From the NCBI RefSeq assembly GCF_020171985.1, contig NZ_JAIVAL010000003.1:248001-312000 (forward strand): a stretch of DNA of 64,000 bases. Reading direction: 5' to 3'. The notes under the pieces were generated by a model. The model saw nothing but the letters and a program-made list of their open reading frames with translations. It was not told where the DNA came from and searched no databases. The position numbers and the translations under genes are program-made. Positions 34,286-44,463 of this stretch are shown here, piece after piece. Within the stretch, counting starts at the first letter, position 1; each line of letters begins with the position of its first letter. Origin of the DNA: Halobacillus halophilus. GTDB taxonomy: Bacteria > Bacillota > Bacilli > Bacillales > Halobacillaceae.

Positions 34286-35178
34286 TAGGATTGTTTCACC
34301 TCATTTAAATAAGTTGAATCAGAAAGCTCTTTCAAATACCTTCCATATGCTGTCTTAATTAAAGGTTCAGCTAATTTACTTAGTTGTATATTATTGATAT
34401 AACCTTTACGAAAAGCAATTTCTTCAATACATGCAATATATAAACCCTGTCGTTTTTGAATGGCTTCTACAAAGTTAGACGCTTCTAACAAAGACTCATG
34501 TGTGCCTGTATCTAACCATGCTATCCCACGTCCAGTTAATTCAACATTTAGTTCTCCTCTTTCGAGGTATTCATTTATAATTGAAGTAATTTCTTTTTCT
34601 CCTCTTTGTGACGGTTTTACTTTTTTAGCTATTTCTATTACATCATTATCAAAAAAATATAAACCTGGTACAGCAAAGGAAGATTTGGGGTTGCTGGGTT
34701 TTTCTTCAATTGATAAGGCTTTAGAATTATTGTCAACTTCTACAACTCCATAAGCTCGAGGATCTTTTACATAACAACCAAATATTGTTCCTCCACTTTT
34801 CATCTTTGCTACTTCCATAATTCGATTACCAAAATTAGAGCCATAAAAAATATTATCACCTAATACTAAAGCTACACTTGAATCACCAATAAATTCCTCT
34901 CCTAAAATAAAGGCTTCAGCAAGCCCGTTTGGCTTTTCTTGAACAGCATATGTAAACTCTACACCTATATCACTTCCATCTCCTAGCAGTTCCTTAAAAA
35001 CGCTTATATCTCTAGGTGTGGATATTATTAATATTTCTCTTATTCCAGCTAACATTAATACTGATAACGGATAATATATCATAGGTTTATCGTACACTGG
35101 TAAAATTTGTTTAGAAACTGCTTTTGTTATGGGGTGGAGACGGGTCCCAGATCCGCCAGCTAATATAATACCTTTCAT
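34285..35178 (-). CDS. rmlA: Glucose-1-phosphate thymidylyltransferase
   Basis: A 297-residue nucleotidyltransferase forming dTDP-glucose from glucose-1-phosphate and d[23 protein letters not shown] is the nucleotide-binding loop with the RxxPxTxxxxK pattern. VLGDNIFYG carries the Mg-binding Asp, and [18 protein letters not shown] and [14 protein letters not shown] are diagnostic. Normal length. First step of the dTDP-sugar branch, coupled to rmlB by a 1-nt overlap. Confidence 0.95.
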   Translation of the reverse strand: MKGIILAGGSGTRLHPITKAVSKQILPVYDKPMIYYPLSVLMLAGIREILIISTPRDISVFKELLGDGSDIGVEFTYAVQEKPNGLAEAFILGEEFIGDSSVALVLGDNIFYGSNFGNRIMEVAKMKSGGTIFGCYVKDPRAYGVVEVDNNSKALSIEEKPSNPKSSFAVPGLYFFDNDVIEIAKKVKPSQRGEKEITSIINEYLERGELNVELTGRGIAWLDTGTHESLLEASNFVEAIQKRQGLYIACIEEIAFRKGYINNIQLSKLAEPLIKTAYGRYLKELSDSTYLNEVKQS

Positions 35179-35258
35179 TTTTAACCTCCTAGTAAATATT
35201 AATTAAAAACTTAATTAAATGTCCATAATATTAACTTTTTTTAAGCTTTGATGTTCAA

Positions 35259-36533
35259 TCACTCTTCCTTTGTCAATATTATCTGCACTATAATAAAAAG
35301 AGTTATATAGCTTATTGTATTGATAATAGAGTATAGAAGTATAGTTTCGAATGCAGAAAAGCTCTTTATATTAGCTATTAAAAAAACGAGTATAATAAAA
35401 ACTAATCGAAAAGCATTCATTATTAAACCAATGTTTTGCCTTTCCAATATCTCTAAAATACGTCCCATAGGTAAGATTATAAAATGAGCATATGCTATCA
35501 CTGATAGCAACCGCGCATATACCCCTGCTTCATACCAATTTTCACCAAAAACTAAACTGAACAACATAGGACCAAATAAAAAAAATATTATTAATGGGAC
35601 TAAACCAATTAAAGCTAATTTTTTGGTTAATTTTAAAGATAATATTTTAATTTTCTTCGGATTGCTTTTCCCAATACTAGCAGCCTCAGAGTAAAAAACT
35701 TGAGAAACAGACATAGCAATCAGAGTAATAGGTAAATTTACAATTGAGTTAGCCAATCCATAATGACCTGACACTGTAGTTCCAAATAAAGCAGCTAAAA
35801 CTAAAATCGGTGCTTGATTTCCAATTGTATAAACATAGTTACTAGGTGCTGAATATAAAGGAAATCTAACATACCTCTTTAATAACGTTTTCATTTCATA
35901 TAATGAAAATGATTCTTTTAAATGATTTCTATTTTTTATTAATGGTAAAGAAAGTCGATACACTCCTCCACTTTGACCAATAACATGGGCAAAAATTAAA
36001 CCAGCAGGCCCAAAACCTAATAATCCAAAAGAAATTTTACTAAAGTTAGATATCAAACTCCTAGTTATTTTAGTTCTTGTGACAGTTGTAAAATCTTTGA
36101 TTCGCAAAGAAAAGTGCAAAATAATATTATATCCTCCCAGACACAAGACACCTAAAGGGATTAAATACAAATAGTTGGCTAATTCTTCGCTATTCAACAA
36201 CTCTATGATTGCGTTGCCCCATATTAATAATATTAGTGACAGCATTAATAAAAATGAAGTTAATACTATGAAAGAAGCAAATATTAGATTATAGGCAGCT
36301 TTATTATCTTGTGCTAAAGGAATTGCTTTTTGATAATCTAAAGATGCCCCTATACTTAATAACATAAGAGTTGAAATATAAACAGTAAGTACACCGTATT
36401 CTTCAGGTGTATAAATCCTTGTAATGATAGGCGATAAAACTATAGACAGGATCTGCGCAAAAGCTGTTCCACTTGTAACTAACGCTATATTTCTTACAAA
36501 CTTATTTTCAAAGAGCTTTTTAAACTTATTCAA
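35259..36533 (-). CDS. Oligosaccharide repeat-unit flippase (Wzx-like)
   Basis: A 424-residue membrane protein of the MOP exporter superfamily with about 12-14 helices. It starts with NIALVTSGTAFAQILSIVLS and then PIITRIYTPEEYGVLTVY, the usual first-helix region of polysaccharide flippases. It should move undecaprenyl-linked repeat units to the outside. Three starts are close together. The TTG at 36533 lies 7 nt after AGGAG, whereas the ATG at 36539 is only 1 nt from it. It is AT-rich, like its neighbours. Confidence 0.88.
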   Translation of the reverse strand: MNKFKKLFENKFVRNIALVTSGTAFAQILSIVLSPIITRIYTPEEYGVLTVYISTLMLLSIGASLDYQKAIPLAQDNKAAYNLIFASFIVLTSFLLMLSLILLIWGNAIIELLNSEELANYLYLIPLGVLCLGGYNIILHFSLRIKDFTTVTRTKITRSLISNFSKISFGLLGFGPAGLIFAHVIGQSGGVYRLSLPLIKNRNHLKESFSLYEMKTLLKRYVRFPLYSAPSNYVYTIGNQAPILVLAALFGTTVSGHYGLANSIVNLPITLIAMSVSQVFYSEAASIGKSNPKKIKILSLKLTKKLALIGLVPLIIFFLFGPMLFSLVFGENWYEAGVYARLLSVIAYAHFIILPMGRILEILERQNIGLIMNAFRLVFIILVFLIANIKSFSAFETILLYSIINTISYITLFIIVQIILTKEE

Positions 36534-36566
36534 ATTCATTCTCCTAAACAAAACGGGAACTTATTA

Positions 36567-37700
36567 CTAATTTTTATAAAAACTTTTTATAAGACTTACA
36601 ACTTTTTCAATATCCTTCTTTTTAATCTCAAAAAATATAGGCAGTCTCAATAAGCGTTCGCTCTCACTAGTAGTATAAATATCATCACCTATAAATTCTC
36701 CGTACTTTTCGCCAGCTACAGAAGAATGAAGTGGGATATAGTGAAATGCTGTTTTTACATTATATTCATTTAAATAATTTATTAACCTCGACCTCTGTTC
36801 TATATCAATACATTTAATATAGAACATATGTGCATTGTGATTACAATCTTTGGGTATAGTAGGTAATTGAATAAATCCTTTATCCTCTAAATGTTTTAAA
36901 CTACTATAGTACATGTTCCAAGTACTTAACCTATCACCATTGATTTTTTGAGCACTCTTCAGTTGAGGTAATAAATAGGCAGCATTAATTTCACTCGGTA
37001 AATAGGAACTGCCAATATCTACCCATGTATATTTATCAACTTGACCTCGTATAAATTTACTACGATTTGTACCTTTCTCTCGAATAATTTCTGCACGTTC
37101 TAAAAGCTTCTCATTTCGTATAAGCAGCGCTCCCCCTTCGCCCATAGAATAATTTTTTGTATCATGAAAGCTAAAACAACCTAAATCACCAATTGTACCT
37201 AGTGGTTTACCTTTATAGGTAGACATAACACCTTGAGCGGCATCTTCAATAACGTACAGATTATATTTGCTAGCTATATTCATAATCACGTCCATTTCGC
37301 AAGCAACGCCTGCGTAATGAACCGGAACAATAGCTTTTGTATTTGGGGTAATAGCATTCTCTATAAGATTTTCATCTATATTTAAGGTATCAGGTCGAAT
37401 ATCTACAAAAACTATCTTTGCTCCTCTAAGAGCAAAAGCATTGACTGTTGATACAAAAGTATAAGAGGGTGCTATAACTTCATCACCTGGTTTTATATTT
37501 ATTAGAAGTGCAGCCATTTCAAGTGCATGTGTACAGGAAGTGGTTAAAAGGGATTTCGGAATTTTAAAATTATCTTCAAACCACTTCTGACACTTTTGAG
37601 TAATTGGGCCATCGCCACTAAGTTTCTTATTAGATTTAATTGCCTCTTGTATATAGTCAATCTCATTTCCTAACACAGGTGGTTGATTGAATGGTATCAA
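36567..37700 (-). CDS. dTDP-4-amino-4,6-dideoxygalactose transaminase (WecE/RffA-like)
   Basis: A 377-residue PLP enzyme of the DegT/DnrJ/EryC1 family, TTG start after AAAGGAG. It is strikingly similar from memory to enterobacterial WecE: MIPFNQPPVLGNEIDYIQEA at the start, CTHALEMAALLINIKPGDEV, YTFVSTVNAFALRGAKIVFV, PVHYAGVACEMDVI, EDAAQGVMSTYKG, the PLP Lys in FHDTKNYSMGEGG, and YTTSESERLLRLP near the end. It would convert dTDP-4-keto-6-deoxyglucose from RmlB into dTDP-Fuc4N using glutamate. The formyltransferase gene lies 4 nt upstream of its start. Confidence 0.92.
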   Translation of the reverse strand: MIPFNQPPVLGNEIDYIQEAIKSNKKLSGDGPITQKCQKWFEDNFKIPKSLLTTSCTHALEMAALLINIKPGDEVIAPSYTFVSTVNAFALRGAKIVFVDIRPDTLNIDENLIENAITPNTKAIVPVHYAGVACEMDVIMNIASKYNLYVIEDAAQGVMSTYKGKPLGTIGDLGCFSFHDTKNYSMGEGGALLIRNEKLLERAEIIREKGTNRSKFIRGQVDKYTWVDIGSSYLPSEINAAYLLPQLKSAQKINGDRLSTWNMYYSSLKHLEDKGFIQLPTIPKDCNHNAHMFYIKCIDIEQRSRLINYLNEYNVKTAFHYIPLHSSVAGEKYGEFIGDDIYTTSESERLLRLPIFFEIKKKDIEKVVSLIKSFYKN

Positions 37701-37704
37701 TTTG

Positions 37705-38583
37705 TTATACTCCTTTAAATCTACTTTTGAATTTTTTTAATGGGAAGATACTTTTTTTCTTAGAGTCAACCGCTTTTGTTACTTTTAGCAGACCACTTCC
37801 ACATACTACAATCGGAAAACCTTGTTCTATAAATACAACTTTGCCTACATCTCTATTTTCGATTATTCTATCTTGATAGATTTCTACTTCTTCTATTTTT
37901 ATTAAATCTCCATTTAAATAAGACTTTGCGCCTTGAAAAGGAAAAGACAAAGCATCTACTGTCCTTTTTAATTTACATGCATCGTTTTCCCAATTAATAA
38001 AATAGTCTTCCTCATCCCTCCATAAACTGTACGTTGCCTCATTATGGTTTTGAGGAACGCTTCTTATATTGCCTTTATCTAATAATACTTTATAGATCGA
38101 TATTACAACTTCTGAATATAAAATAGATATATTATTTATCGCTTCTTCAATTTTTAAAGGATATGTAATTGGCAAAGCTCTTTGCATTACTATATTTCCC
38201 TCATCATAATTCTCGGAAGCGTATAAAGCAGTTACACCAAGCTCTTTTTCCCCATTTATGAGCATATTTACAAGCGGAGAGAAACCTCTATATTTTGGTA
38301 GTAACGAATCATGAATAACGATTAGTTTGTTAGTATCTTTTATCATCCACTTCCAACCTATAGCAATCTTATATCCATTACATTGTGGTTTAGCTTGTTT
38401 TCTATCATAAACCATAATATTATAACTCTCACAAAGACTTCTAATATCTTCAAAATAATCTTCCACCACATTTTCATCTCGGGAAGTAACTACAAATTTT
38501 ATTTTAGCGGAGTCAAATGTTTTTAAGAAATCCCTAAGAACTATGTAACCTTTTCTATTCATCACATAAAATGATAATTCCAT
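37705..38583 (-). CDS. Sugar N-formyltransferase (methionyl-tRNA formyltransferase-like)
   Basis: A 292-residue enzyme (the frame may begin two codons earlier at a TTG). It uses N10-formyl-tetrahydrofolate. The formyltransferase core contains IHDSLLPKYRGFSPLVNMLI with the catalytic His, and ASENYDEGNIV with the partner Asp. The residue two before the His is Val where tRNA formyltransferases have the catalytic Asn. The C-terminal part (PFQGAKSYLNGDLIKIEEVE) matches the formyltransferase C-terminal domain. Its direct contact with the WecE-like gene makes dTDP-Fuc4N the likely acceptor, giving dTDP-Fuc4N-formyl (inference). Comparable enzymes are VioF and related sugar formyltransferases. Confidence 0.82.
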   Translation of the reverse strand: MELSFYVMNRKGYIVLRDFLKTFDSAKIKFVVTSRDENVVEDYFEDIRSLCESYNIMVYDRKQAKPQCNGYKIAIGWKWMIKDTNKLIVIHDSLLPKYRGFSPLVNMLINGEKELGVTALYASENYDEGNIVMQRALPITYPLKIEEAINNISILYSEVVISIYKVLLDKGNIRSVPQNHNEATYSLWRDEEDYFINWENDACKLKRTVDALSFPFQGAKSYLNGDLIKIEEVEIYQDRIIENRDVGKVVFIEQGFPIVVCGSGLLKVTKAVDSKKKSIFPLKKFKSRFKGV

Positions 38584-38624
38584 TTTCAATAAATCCCACT
38601 TTCTATTAATGCAAAATAATCATA

Positions 38625-39902
38625 TCACTTAAAAAAATTATAAATTTTATAAATTAAACGATAAAAGATATTTCTTCTAAAAAAAGGAAAATCCCCTCCA
38701 TTAAAGGATGACTCTTCTAATTTTTTCAAGAATATATTCATTTGATCTTCAAATGAATAATGTTTATTAACAAAATTTAAGCTTTTCACAGAATAATCTT
38801 GTAAAATTTCAGGTCTATTAAATACCTCACCTAAAACACTATACAGCTCTTTTCTCTGTATTAGTTCGCTTCCAGCGATTTTATAGTAATACCCGTCTCC
38901 TGCGTCCCCTTCTTTAGTGTCAAAAATCCAATTACTGTTTTTTTTATGATTTGAATCGTTTGTAAACGAATCTATAACTATTGAAGGGAGTCCGACTTGT
39001 GCCATCTTTTTTACTGTTAACCCCATACCTATACCTACATCATATTCTTTAAACATTACAGGTAACTTTTCAGGACTAACTTTTCCTATAAATTCTACCC
39101 TAATACCATTCTTCTCTATATTTTCGCTAATATATTGTTTATCATAATCACTTCCAAAACCTATAATTCCATACTTAACATCATATTCAGGAAAGGAATT
39201 AGAAAGCGAACTTAAAACTCTTGAAATTTCAATTATAGCTTCATTTTTAAAGTAATCAAACCTACCACACCATACAACCTTAATTTCCTTAACATTTTCA
39301 TTTATTAATCTCTTAGGCGATGTCTGAACTGGCTGTATTGGTAATGTATTGATTTTGTTAGGGTTTAGAGGAACTGAGTAATACCAACTATTAAAAACAG
39401 GCACTGCTCTTGCACCAAAAAAATGTGCATTTTTCTCTTCAAATAATACTAATAGTTTTTGTTGGTAATAAAATTTCTTTCCATGACTTATTTTTTTTAC
39501 AAACTTTTTTTTGGATTTTAATTTAGATTGTCTTGCCCAGTTTTCTGGGTGAGCCCATAAATTAATGTGCTTAAAGTTATTTTTATTAAAGATAGCTAAA
39601 GAATATTGTAATTTATTATAATATGGTGAAATAACATAATATTGTTTACTAAGATTTAATTGGGATAGGACTGATTCTCTTTCCTTTTTTATCAAATTAG
39701 ATGAAATAAATTCAATATTTCTTTGAATTCTCTTTTTTACAAACTTAATATTATCGAATTTGGATAGCTCTTTTTCATATATGCTATTTTCATTAACAAC
39801 AAAATACACGTTATGTTCAACTGATAATGCTTTTGCCATTTCTATAAACATTATCTCGATTCCACCAATGTTGTTATTAGAATCATTAAAAATTATATCC
39901 AA
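38625..39902 (-). CDS. Glycosyltransferase (GT4-like)
   Basis: A 425-residue cytosolic or membrane-bound transferase beginning with TTG after GGGGTGAT. It has a GT-B layout: the N-terminal Gly-rich acceptor loop NNNIGGIEIMFIEMAKAL at residues 9-26, then VVWCGRFDYFKNEAIIEISR opening the nucleotide-sugar domain near residue 215, and IEFIGK-like and YDVGIGMGLTVKKMAQVGLP segments. The usual E-x7-E motif is not clear. It adds one sugar of the repeat unit; donor and linkage are unknown. Confidence 0.8.
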   Translation of the reverse strand: MDIIFNDSNNNIGGIEIMFIEMAKALSVEHNVYFVVNENSIYEKELSKFDNIKFVKKRIQRNIEFISSNLIKKERESVLSQLNLSKQYYVISPYYNKLQYSLAIFNKNNFKHINLWAHPENWARQSKLKSKKKFVKKISHGKKFYYQQKLLVLFEEKNAHFFGARAVPVFNSWYYSVPLNPNKINTLPIQPVQTSPKRLINENVKEIKVVWCGRFDYFKNEAIIEISRVLSSLSNSFPEYDVKYGIIGFGSDYDKQYISENIEKNGIRVEFIGKVSPEKLPVMFKEYDVGIGMGLTVKKMAQVGLPSIVIDSFTNDSNHKKNSNWIFDTKEGDAGDGYYYKIAGSELIQRKELYSVLGEVFNRPEILQDYSVKSLNFVNKHYSFEDQMNIFLKKLEESSFNGGDFPFFRRNIFYRLIYKIYNFFK

Positions 39903-39941
39903 GATATCACCCCAAACAACTATAACTTTATATAAGTCAGG

Positions 39942-40856
39942 TTAACTATTACTTTTAGGTAATTCCAACCAATTACCCATAATTTCTTCAGAGGAAGGAG
40001 GATTAAATCTTCCTACACCTGCTTCATGGAAAAAAGTCAACTCTCCAAAGTAAATCTCATTATTATTTAATACGTAAAAATCCACTCTTACATGAGGAAA
40101 GTCTCTAGATAATGTTTTACTTAATTCGATCATTAATTCTAAGTTATATGGTCTTTCTATATATTGACTTTCATCTCGAGGATATACTATTTCTATATCC
40201 GTCAAATTCCAGTTCAAGTCATAGATATTTCTCTTGTGATTACTATACCTATCGAAATCCACCTGGATAAGCTTTGGTTCACCATTAAAGCAGAAAAACT
40301 TATAATCTTTAAGTTGATTGGAATCAACTTCTTCCAAGTATTTTTCACAAATTATTCTAGGTTTTATGTCTTTATATACCCACTCTCGATTGAACCAATA
40401 ATAATTCTTATTCATCCACTTTCTCATTCTTTTGAAAGACTTTTTCCAGTTTATTTCATCTTTATTCTTGCAAATTAAGTTAAAACCAGATCCATGTGTA
40501 CCTTTGAGTACAAAAGATTTTGGTAATTTATTTATCTCGATTTGATCTACTGAATCATATACAGCATATAATTCATTTAAGTATTGTTTACCAATTTTTT
40601 CTTCAACAAATTTTCTAACTTCATACTTATCAGCACACTGAGTGGCTAATGAGTTGTACCAGTTTAATTTTAACCATTGCAATTTATCATTGAACTTTAT
40701 AGGGTTATCAAGATCTAAATCTCTATTTAGCCTTTTCTTGAATTGTTTTTTTAGTAAACGTTGATCTGAATTAAAATTTTTAAAATACAGATATTTTAAA
40801 TCTTTATAAAAATCAACAATTTGATCATTATTTTTCAATTTTTGCTTGATTGACAT
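39942..40856 (-). CDS. TupA-like ATP-grasp protein (copy 1)
   Basis: A 304-residue protein of the TupA-like ATP-grasp family. Family features are PIKFNDKLQWLKLNWYN, then CADKYEVRKFVEEKIG, LPKSFVLKGTHGSGFNLICK (the Gly-rich ATP loop), RIICEKYLEE, DYKFFCFNGEPKLI and FPHVRVDFYVL with IYFGELTFFHEAG (Mg-binding Glu). TupA of an alkaliphilic Bacillus is needed for teichuronopeptide, where amino acids are bound to uronic acid. A ligase that amidates or decorates the polymer is the likely role (family knowledge plus inference). A second copy lies at 44464-45360. Confidence 0.88.
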   Translation of the reverse strand: MSIKQKLKNNDQIVDFYKDLKYLYFKNFNSDQRLLKKQFKKRLNRDLDLDNPIKFNDKLQWLKLNWYNSLATQCADKYEVRKFVEEKIGKQYLNELYAVYDSVDQIEINKLPKSFVLKGTHGSGFNLICKNKDEINWKKSFKRMRKWMNKNYYWFNREWVYKDIKPRIICEKYLEEVDSNQLKDYKFFCFNGEPKLIQVDFDRYSNHKRNIYDLNWNLTDIEIVYPRDESQYIERPYNLELMIELSKTLSRDFPHVRVDFYVLNNNEIYFGELTFFHEAGVGRFNPPSSEEIMGNWLELPKSNS

Positions 40857-40933
40857 AATTTAATACCCACCACCTATAAATTTAATTTAATAAAAATACT
40901 CCCTAATTATCTCTTTTGATAATTAAGTTATTA

Positions 40934-42022
40934 TCAGTCAATGGTATCCATGAATGATTTCTCATAGCTATTCACCATATTAACAACATCAAATTTATAC
41001 ATATAATTTTTATTGTTGCTAATCATTCTTTCTCTGGTGTTTTCGTTTTTGAGTAGGACTTTAATTTTTTTTGCTATATCTTCTTTCTGTATATTTGCTT
41101 TAAATCCGTTTACGTTGTGAGAAATGATGTTATCGGGATTGTCGGTTGTTATAATTGGAATTTCGCAAGCCAGAGCTTCTAATAAGGCATTACTTAAACC
41201 TTCATATACAGAAGCCAAAACGAATATATCAGAATTAAATAAATATTTATAAGGGTTGCTATGGTAACCTAACATGATTACTTGATTTTCCAAATTTAAA
41301 TCTTTTATTTTACTATTGATTTTTTCTTTATCTTCACCTTCTCCAATTATTATTAATGTAGCATGGGTTTCTTCCAAGACTAATTTAAATGCTTCTATTA
41401 ACATTAAGTGATTTTTTTGACTGGTCAATCTCCCTACAGAGATAATTTTAGGGGTAGCGAGTTCTTTAAAGGAACTTTCCACTTCTTCAGCTCTCTTAAA
41501 TAAGATGTCATTAATATCAATAGAATTATATATTACTTCAATTAATTGATTTGGAACCCTTAAATTAGTTACTAATCTATTTTTCATAGTATGAGTTAAT
41601 ACAATACATTTATCTGCTTTCGGGTAGAAAATTTTAGCTAAAAATAACTTCGTTTTATTAGTAGATAAATCATTTATTTCTACAGCCTGTCTAATAATTA
41701 TTTTGGGTTTTCTTTTACTCAATATTTTGGCTAATATACCTATAATATTTATAGAGGTATCAATACTAAATAGTATATCTGGTCTCTCTTGATTAATATA
41801 CCTAACTAAAGGAAATAAAGAAAAATGTACCCTTTTTGCTTTTAAATCTATTATTTTTATCTCATTTGGGACTTCTGTCAAATAAACTCCTCTATTATTT
41901 ACTAGAGCTAAGCTGATCTCAAATTTATCTAAATCGATCTTTTTTAATAGATTAATAAGAAACTTTTGAACACCCCCGCCTCCCAAAGAATATAAAAATA
42001 TTACTACCTTGATTTTTTTCAT
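40934..42022 (-). CDS. Glycosyltransferase family 4 protein
   Basis: A 362-residue GT-B enzyme. The N-terminal loop reads YSLGGGGVQKFLINLLKKID (acceptor site). The C-terminal donor domain starts with PKIISVGRLTSQKNHLMLIE and carries the E-x7-E motif in ASVYEGLSNALLEALACEIP. It is close to the amylovoran/poly-GalNAc type of retaining GT4 enzymes. It transfers a sugar to the lipid-linked repeat unit on the cytosolic face. Confidence 0.9.
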   Translation of the reverse strand: MKKIKVVIFLYSLGGGGVQKFLINLLKKIDLDKFEISLALVNNRGVYLTEVPNEIKIIDLKAKRVHFSLFPLVRYINQERPDILFSIDTSINIIGILAKILSKRKPKIIIRQAVEINDLSTNKTKLFLAKIFYPKADKCIVLTHTMKNRLVTNLRVPNQLIEVIYNSIDINDILFKRAEEVESSFKELATPKIISVGRLTSQKNHLMLIEAFKLVLEETHATLIIIGEGEDKEKINSKIKDLNLENQVIMLGYHSNPYKYLFNSDIFVLASVYEGLSNALLEALACEIPIITTDNPDNIISHNVNGFKANIQKEDIAKKIKVLLKNENTRERMISNNKNYMYKFDVVNMVNSYEKSFMDTID

Positions 42023-42124
42023 TAGTTCACCAACTTCTTAAGTTAATCTTAAAATTAAACTTATAAAAACTTAGCATGATCATTTTCCCTTGATTTGCAG
42101 AAATTTGATTTCACAACTGAATAT

Positions 42125-43252
42125 TCACCAATAAAATTTATAAGGAACAAAATTATGATCGCTAGGCGTATTTAAAAAGTAAATATAAACTGTAGCAGCT
42201 CCAAATATAAGCATTAAAGTTACTATTGATCTAATGTATTTACTCCTAATACCTGATATTGAAGCGGGAAGTAAAACTATGATAAATAGATAAAAATAAT
42301 TCACTATCCTCATCGCATTAGTAGAAACACTTGCAAACAACATTAAAAGAATTCCAATGAATGTTAATGTGTAATACATTTCAATGCTCTTAGTATTAGT
42401 AATATATTCACTTTTTTGAATAGGTTTTTGATTTAGGTTCCTATCATTTTTTTTCTTCAGTCTTTTTTCATTTCCCTCTATTATTTGTTGATGGTACAAC
42501 ATAGCTATTGCAAATAAAGTTAAATTGAAAAAAAACCACGTGTAGGCATTAGTATGAGTAACATTATAGGTTTGATAAAAATTACTAATTATGAAAGCAG
42601 TTATTTGATTTTTTAGAAATGCTATTGGTATGGTAAGTATTACTATTAGAGAAACAGTAGGTATAGTTAATTTAATTCTAGCTAGAAAATATGCAAATGC
42701 GAAAATTAACGCACTAAAATGAAATGTGGAGGCTAGTAAAACTATTAATAAAAAAGGAATAAATTTTCTATCCCTTATATATTGAAATGAAAGCAAAATA
42801 ATTCCATATGCAATGTTTTGCCTTAATGTGTTAAATGAAGCAGCATAGAATCCAAATGTAATATATAAATATAAACTTAAATAAACATTGGTAGAGTTTT
42901 TGTATAAGAAAACCGACACAGGTACCAAGATTAACGCAGAAACTAATGTAAGAAATATTTGGTCATTTATACCAATCTGTGCTAGTAAGTTGTTTAAAAA
43001 CTTATAACCTATCTCAAACCTATGAGATATAAAAGCTTCCATGTCAAAATATTGTATATGGTTAAAGTATTTCAGATAACTTCTTGTATCTGCACCAACA
43101 CTCTCATTTCTTAAACCTTGTAAAAGAATTAGTTGTAAGGTGGCTATAATTAAAAAAGTCATTTTTCCCTTTTTTGTATCTAATAGATTTAACACAAATA
43201 GAACTAATACTACAAAGCTCAATAATATTACATTTATTATATAAATTAACAT
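42125..43252 (-). CDS. EpsG-like polysaccharide polymerase (Wzy role)
   Basis: A 375-residue membrane protein with about 10-11 helices. The family signature is a short loop after the second helix, RNESVGADTRSYLKYFNHI, followed by RFEIGYKFLNNLL and, in the middle, FNTLRQNIAYGIILLSFQYI. These are typical of EpsG and O-antigen polymerase-like proteins. It should join repeat units outside the membrane after Wzx-mediated flipping. It is the only Wzy candidate in the cluster. Confidence 0.88.
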   Translation of the reverse strand: MLIYIINVILLSFVVLVLFVLNLLDTKKGKMTFLIIATLQLILLQGLRNESVGADTRSYLKYFNHIQYFDMEAFISHRFEIGYKFLNNLLAQIGINDQIFLTLVSALILVPVSVFLYKNSTNVYLSLYLYITFGFYAASFNTLRQNIAYGIILLSFQYIRDRKFIPFLLIVLLASTFHFSALIFAFAYFLARIKLTIPTVSLIVILTIPIAFLKNQITAFIISNFYQTYNVTHTNAYTWFFFNLTLFAIAMLYHQQIIEGNEKRLKKKNDRNLNQKPIQKSEYITNTKSIEMYYTLTFIGILLMLFASVSTNAMRIVNYFYLFIIVLLPASISGIRSKYIRSIVTLMLIFGAATVYIYFLNTPSDHNFVPYKFYW

Positions 43253-43275
43253 TTTAATACCTTCCGCCTAAATTT

Positions 43276-44451
43276 TTATTTTGAGTTTTTAAATTCATTA
43301 AAAAATTCTTTTCTTCGAGTTTCTATAATCTCTTTTTCATATTTTTTTGCTTCATAAAAATTAATTTTTGCTTGTTCCTTTAAGTTATTTTTACTTTTAT
43401 AAGATAATAAGATATCTATTATTTCTTTTATATTATTTTTTTTATTACTAAAGACATAATCAGCATCTAATAATTCAGGTATACCCGCAGTTTTTGCACC
43501 TAAGGCTGGTAGCCCTCTGCTCATTGCCTCAATTAAGGCTCTTGGCAACCCTTCTTGTTTACTTGGCTGAGCATATAAGTCAATGGTTTCCAACCATTGA
43601 AATACTTGGGAATGAGGTAAAGGTCCTAAAAATTTGACTTGTTCCTTTACGTTGTATTTCTTAGCTTGAGACATTAAGTAAGAAGGGTCCCCTGCTCCAA
43701 CAAGTTGATATTCAAAACTTGTAATGCCTTCTTCCTTGAGTTTTCCTAATGCTTTTATTATGTACTGTTGGCCTTTGTACCTTACGTCTACAGCTGCTGT
43801 AGTTCCAATAATGATTTTATCTTGCATGTTTAACCTGCTGATTTTGTTCTTTCTTCTTTCCAAAGTATCTTCACTGAATTCTGTTAAAGCAACGTTGGAA
43901 CAGTTAACACTCTTGCCTTTAGTTGGATACCTTTTTTGCAAAAATTTATTAGTCACATATACAACATAGTTGGAGTTTTTGACTCGCTTTTTTGTTGCAA
44001 AATATGTATAAGGAGCTATTAATTTACCTTTATAACTATGATTCCAAAATGCATCCCAGGGACAAGCAACTACCTCAGTTAAATAAGGTTTGTTATATTT
44101 TCTAGCATAATCAATAGCAAGGAATCCTGACATACTTGGTAACCTAGCAACAACATAATCTGACTCTAATACTGCTTTTTTAATAACCTTTCTAGCTACT
44201 TTTCTCTTAAATAAAATACCTTTAATACTGCTGATGTTAGGCATCTCAATAACTTCAAAAGGTGAAACTGTTATTTGAGATAAATTATTTGTATTCTCAA
44301 TTTTCCTAATTTTATCTAATCTTATTAAAACTGAAAGTTCATCCCCAATTGAATAATACCTTTTAAACATCTCGTCATTATGTGCTATCCCATAATAATT
44401 ACCTTTATTATCTGTCCTAATTGGGCCATCATGGCAAAATAACACCTTCAT
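43276..44451 (-). CDS. Glycosyltransferase family 4 protein
   Basis: A 391-residue GT-B transferase. The donor domain begins near residue 215 with IIIGTTAAVDVRYKGQQYII, and the E-x7-E motif is in PSKQEGLPRALIEAMSRGLP. An N-terminal acceptor domain of usual length precedes it. It is AT-rich like its neighbours, encoded 12 nt after the TupA-like gene and 23 nt before the polymerase gene. Donor sugar unknown. Confidence 0.88.
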   Translation of the reverse strand: MKVLFCHDGPIRTDNKGNYYGIAHNDEMFKRYYSIGDELSVLIRLDKIRKIENTNNLSQITVSPFEVIEMPNISSIKGILFKRKVARKVIKKAVLESDYVVARLPSMSGFLAIDYARKYNKPYLTEVVACPWDAFWNHSYKGKLIAPYTYFATKKRVKNSNYVVYVTNKFLQKRYPTKGKSVNCSNVALTEFSEDTLERRKNKISRLNMQDKIIIGTTAAVDVRYKGQQYIIKALGKLKEEGITSFEYQLVGAGDPSYLMSQAKKYNVKEQVKFLGPLPHSQVFQWLETIDLYAQPSKQEGLPRALIEAMSRGLPALGAKTAGIPELLDADYVFSNKKNNIKEIIDILLSYKSKNNLKEQAKINFYEAKKYEKEIIETRRKEFFNEFKNSK

Positions 44452-44463
44452 AATGTGTCTCCT

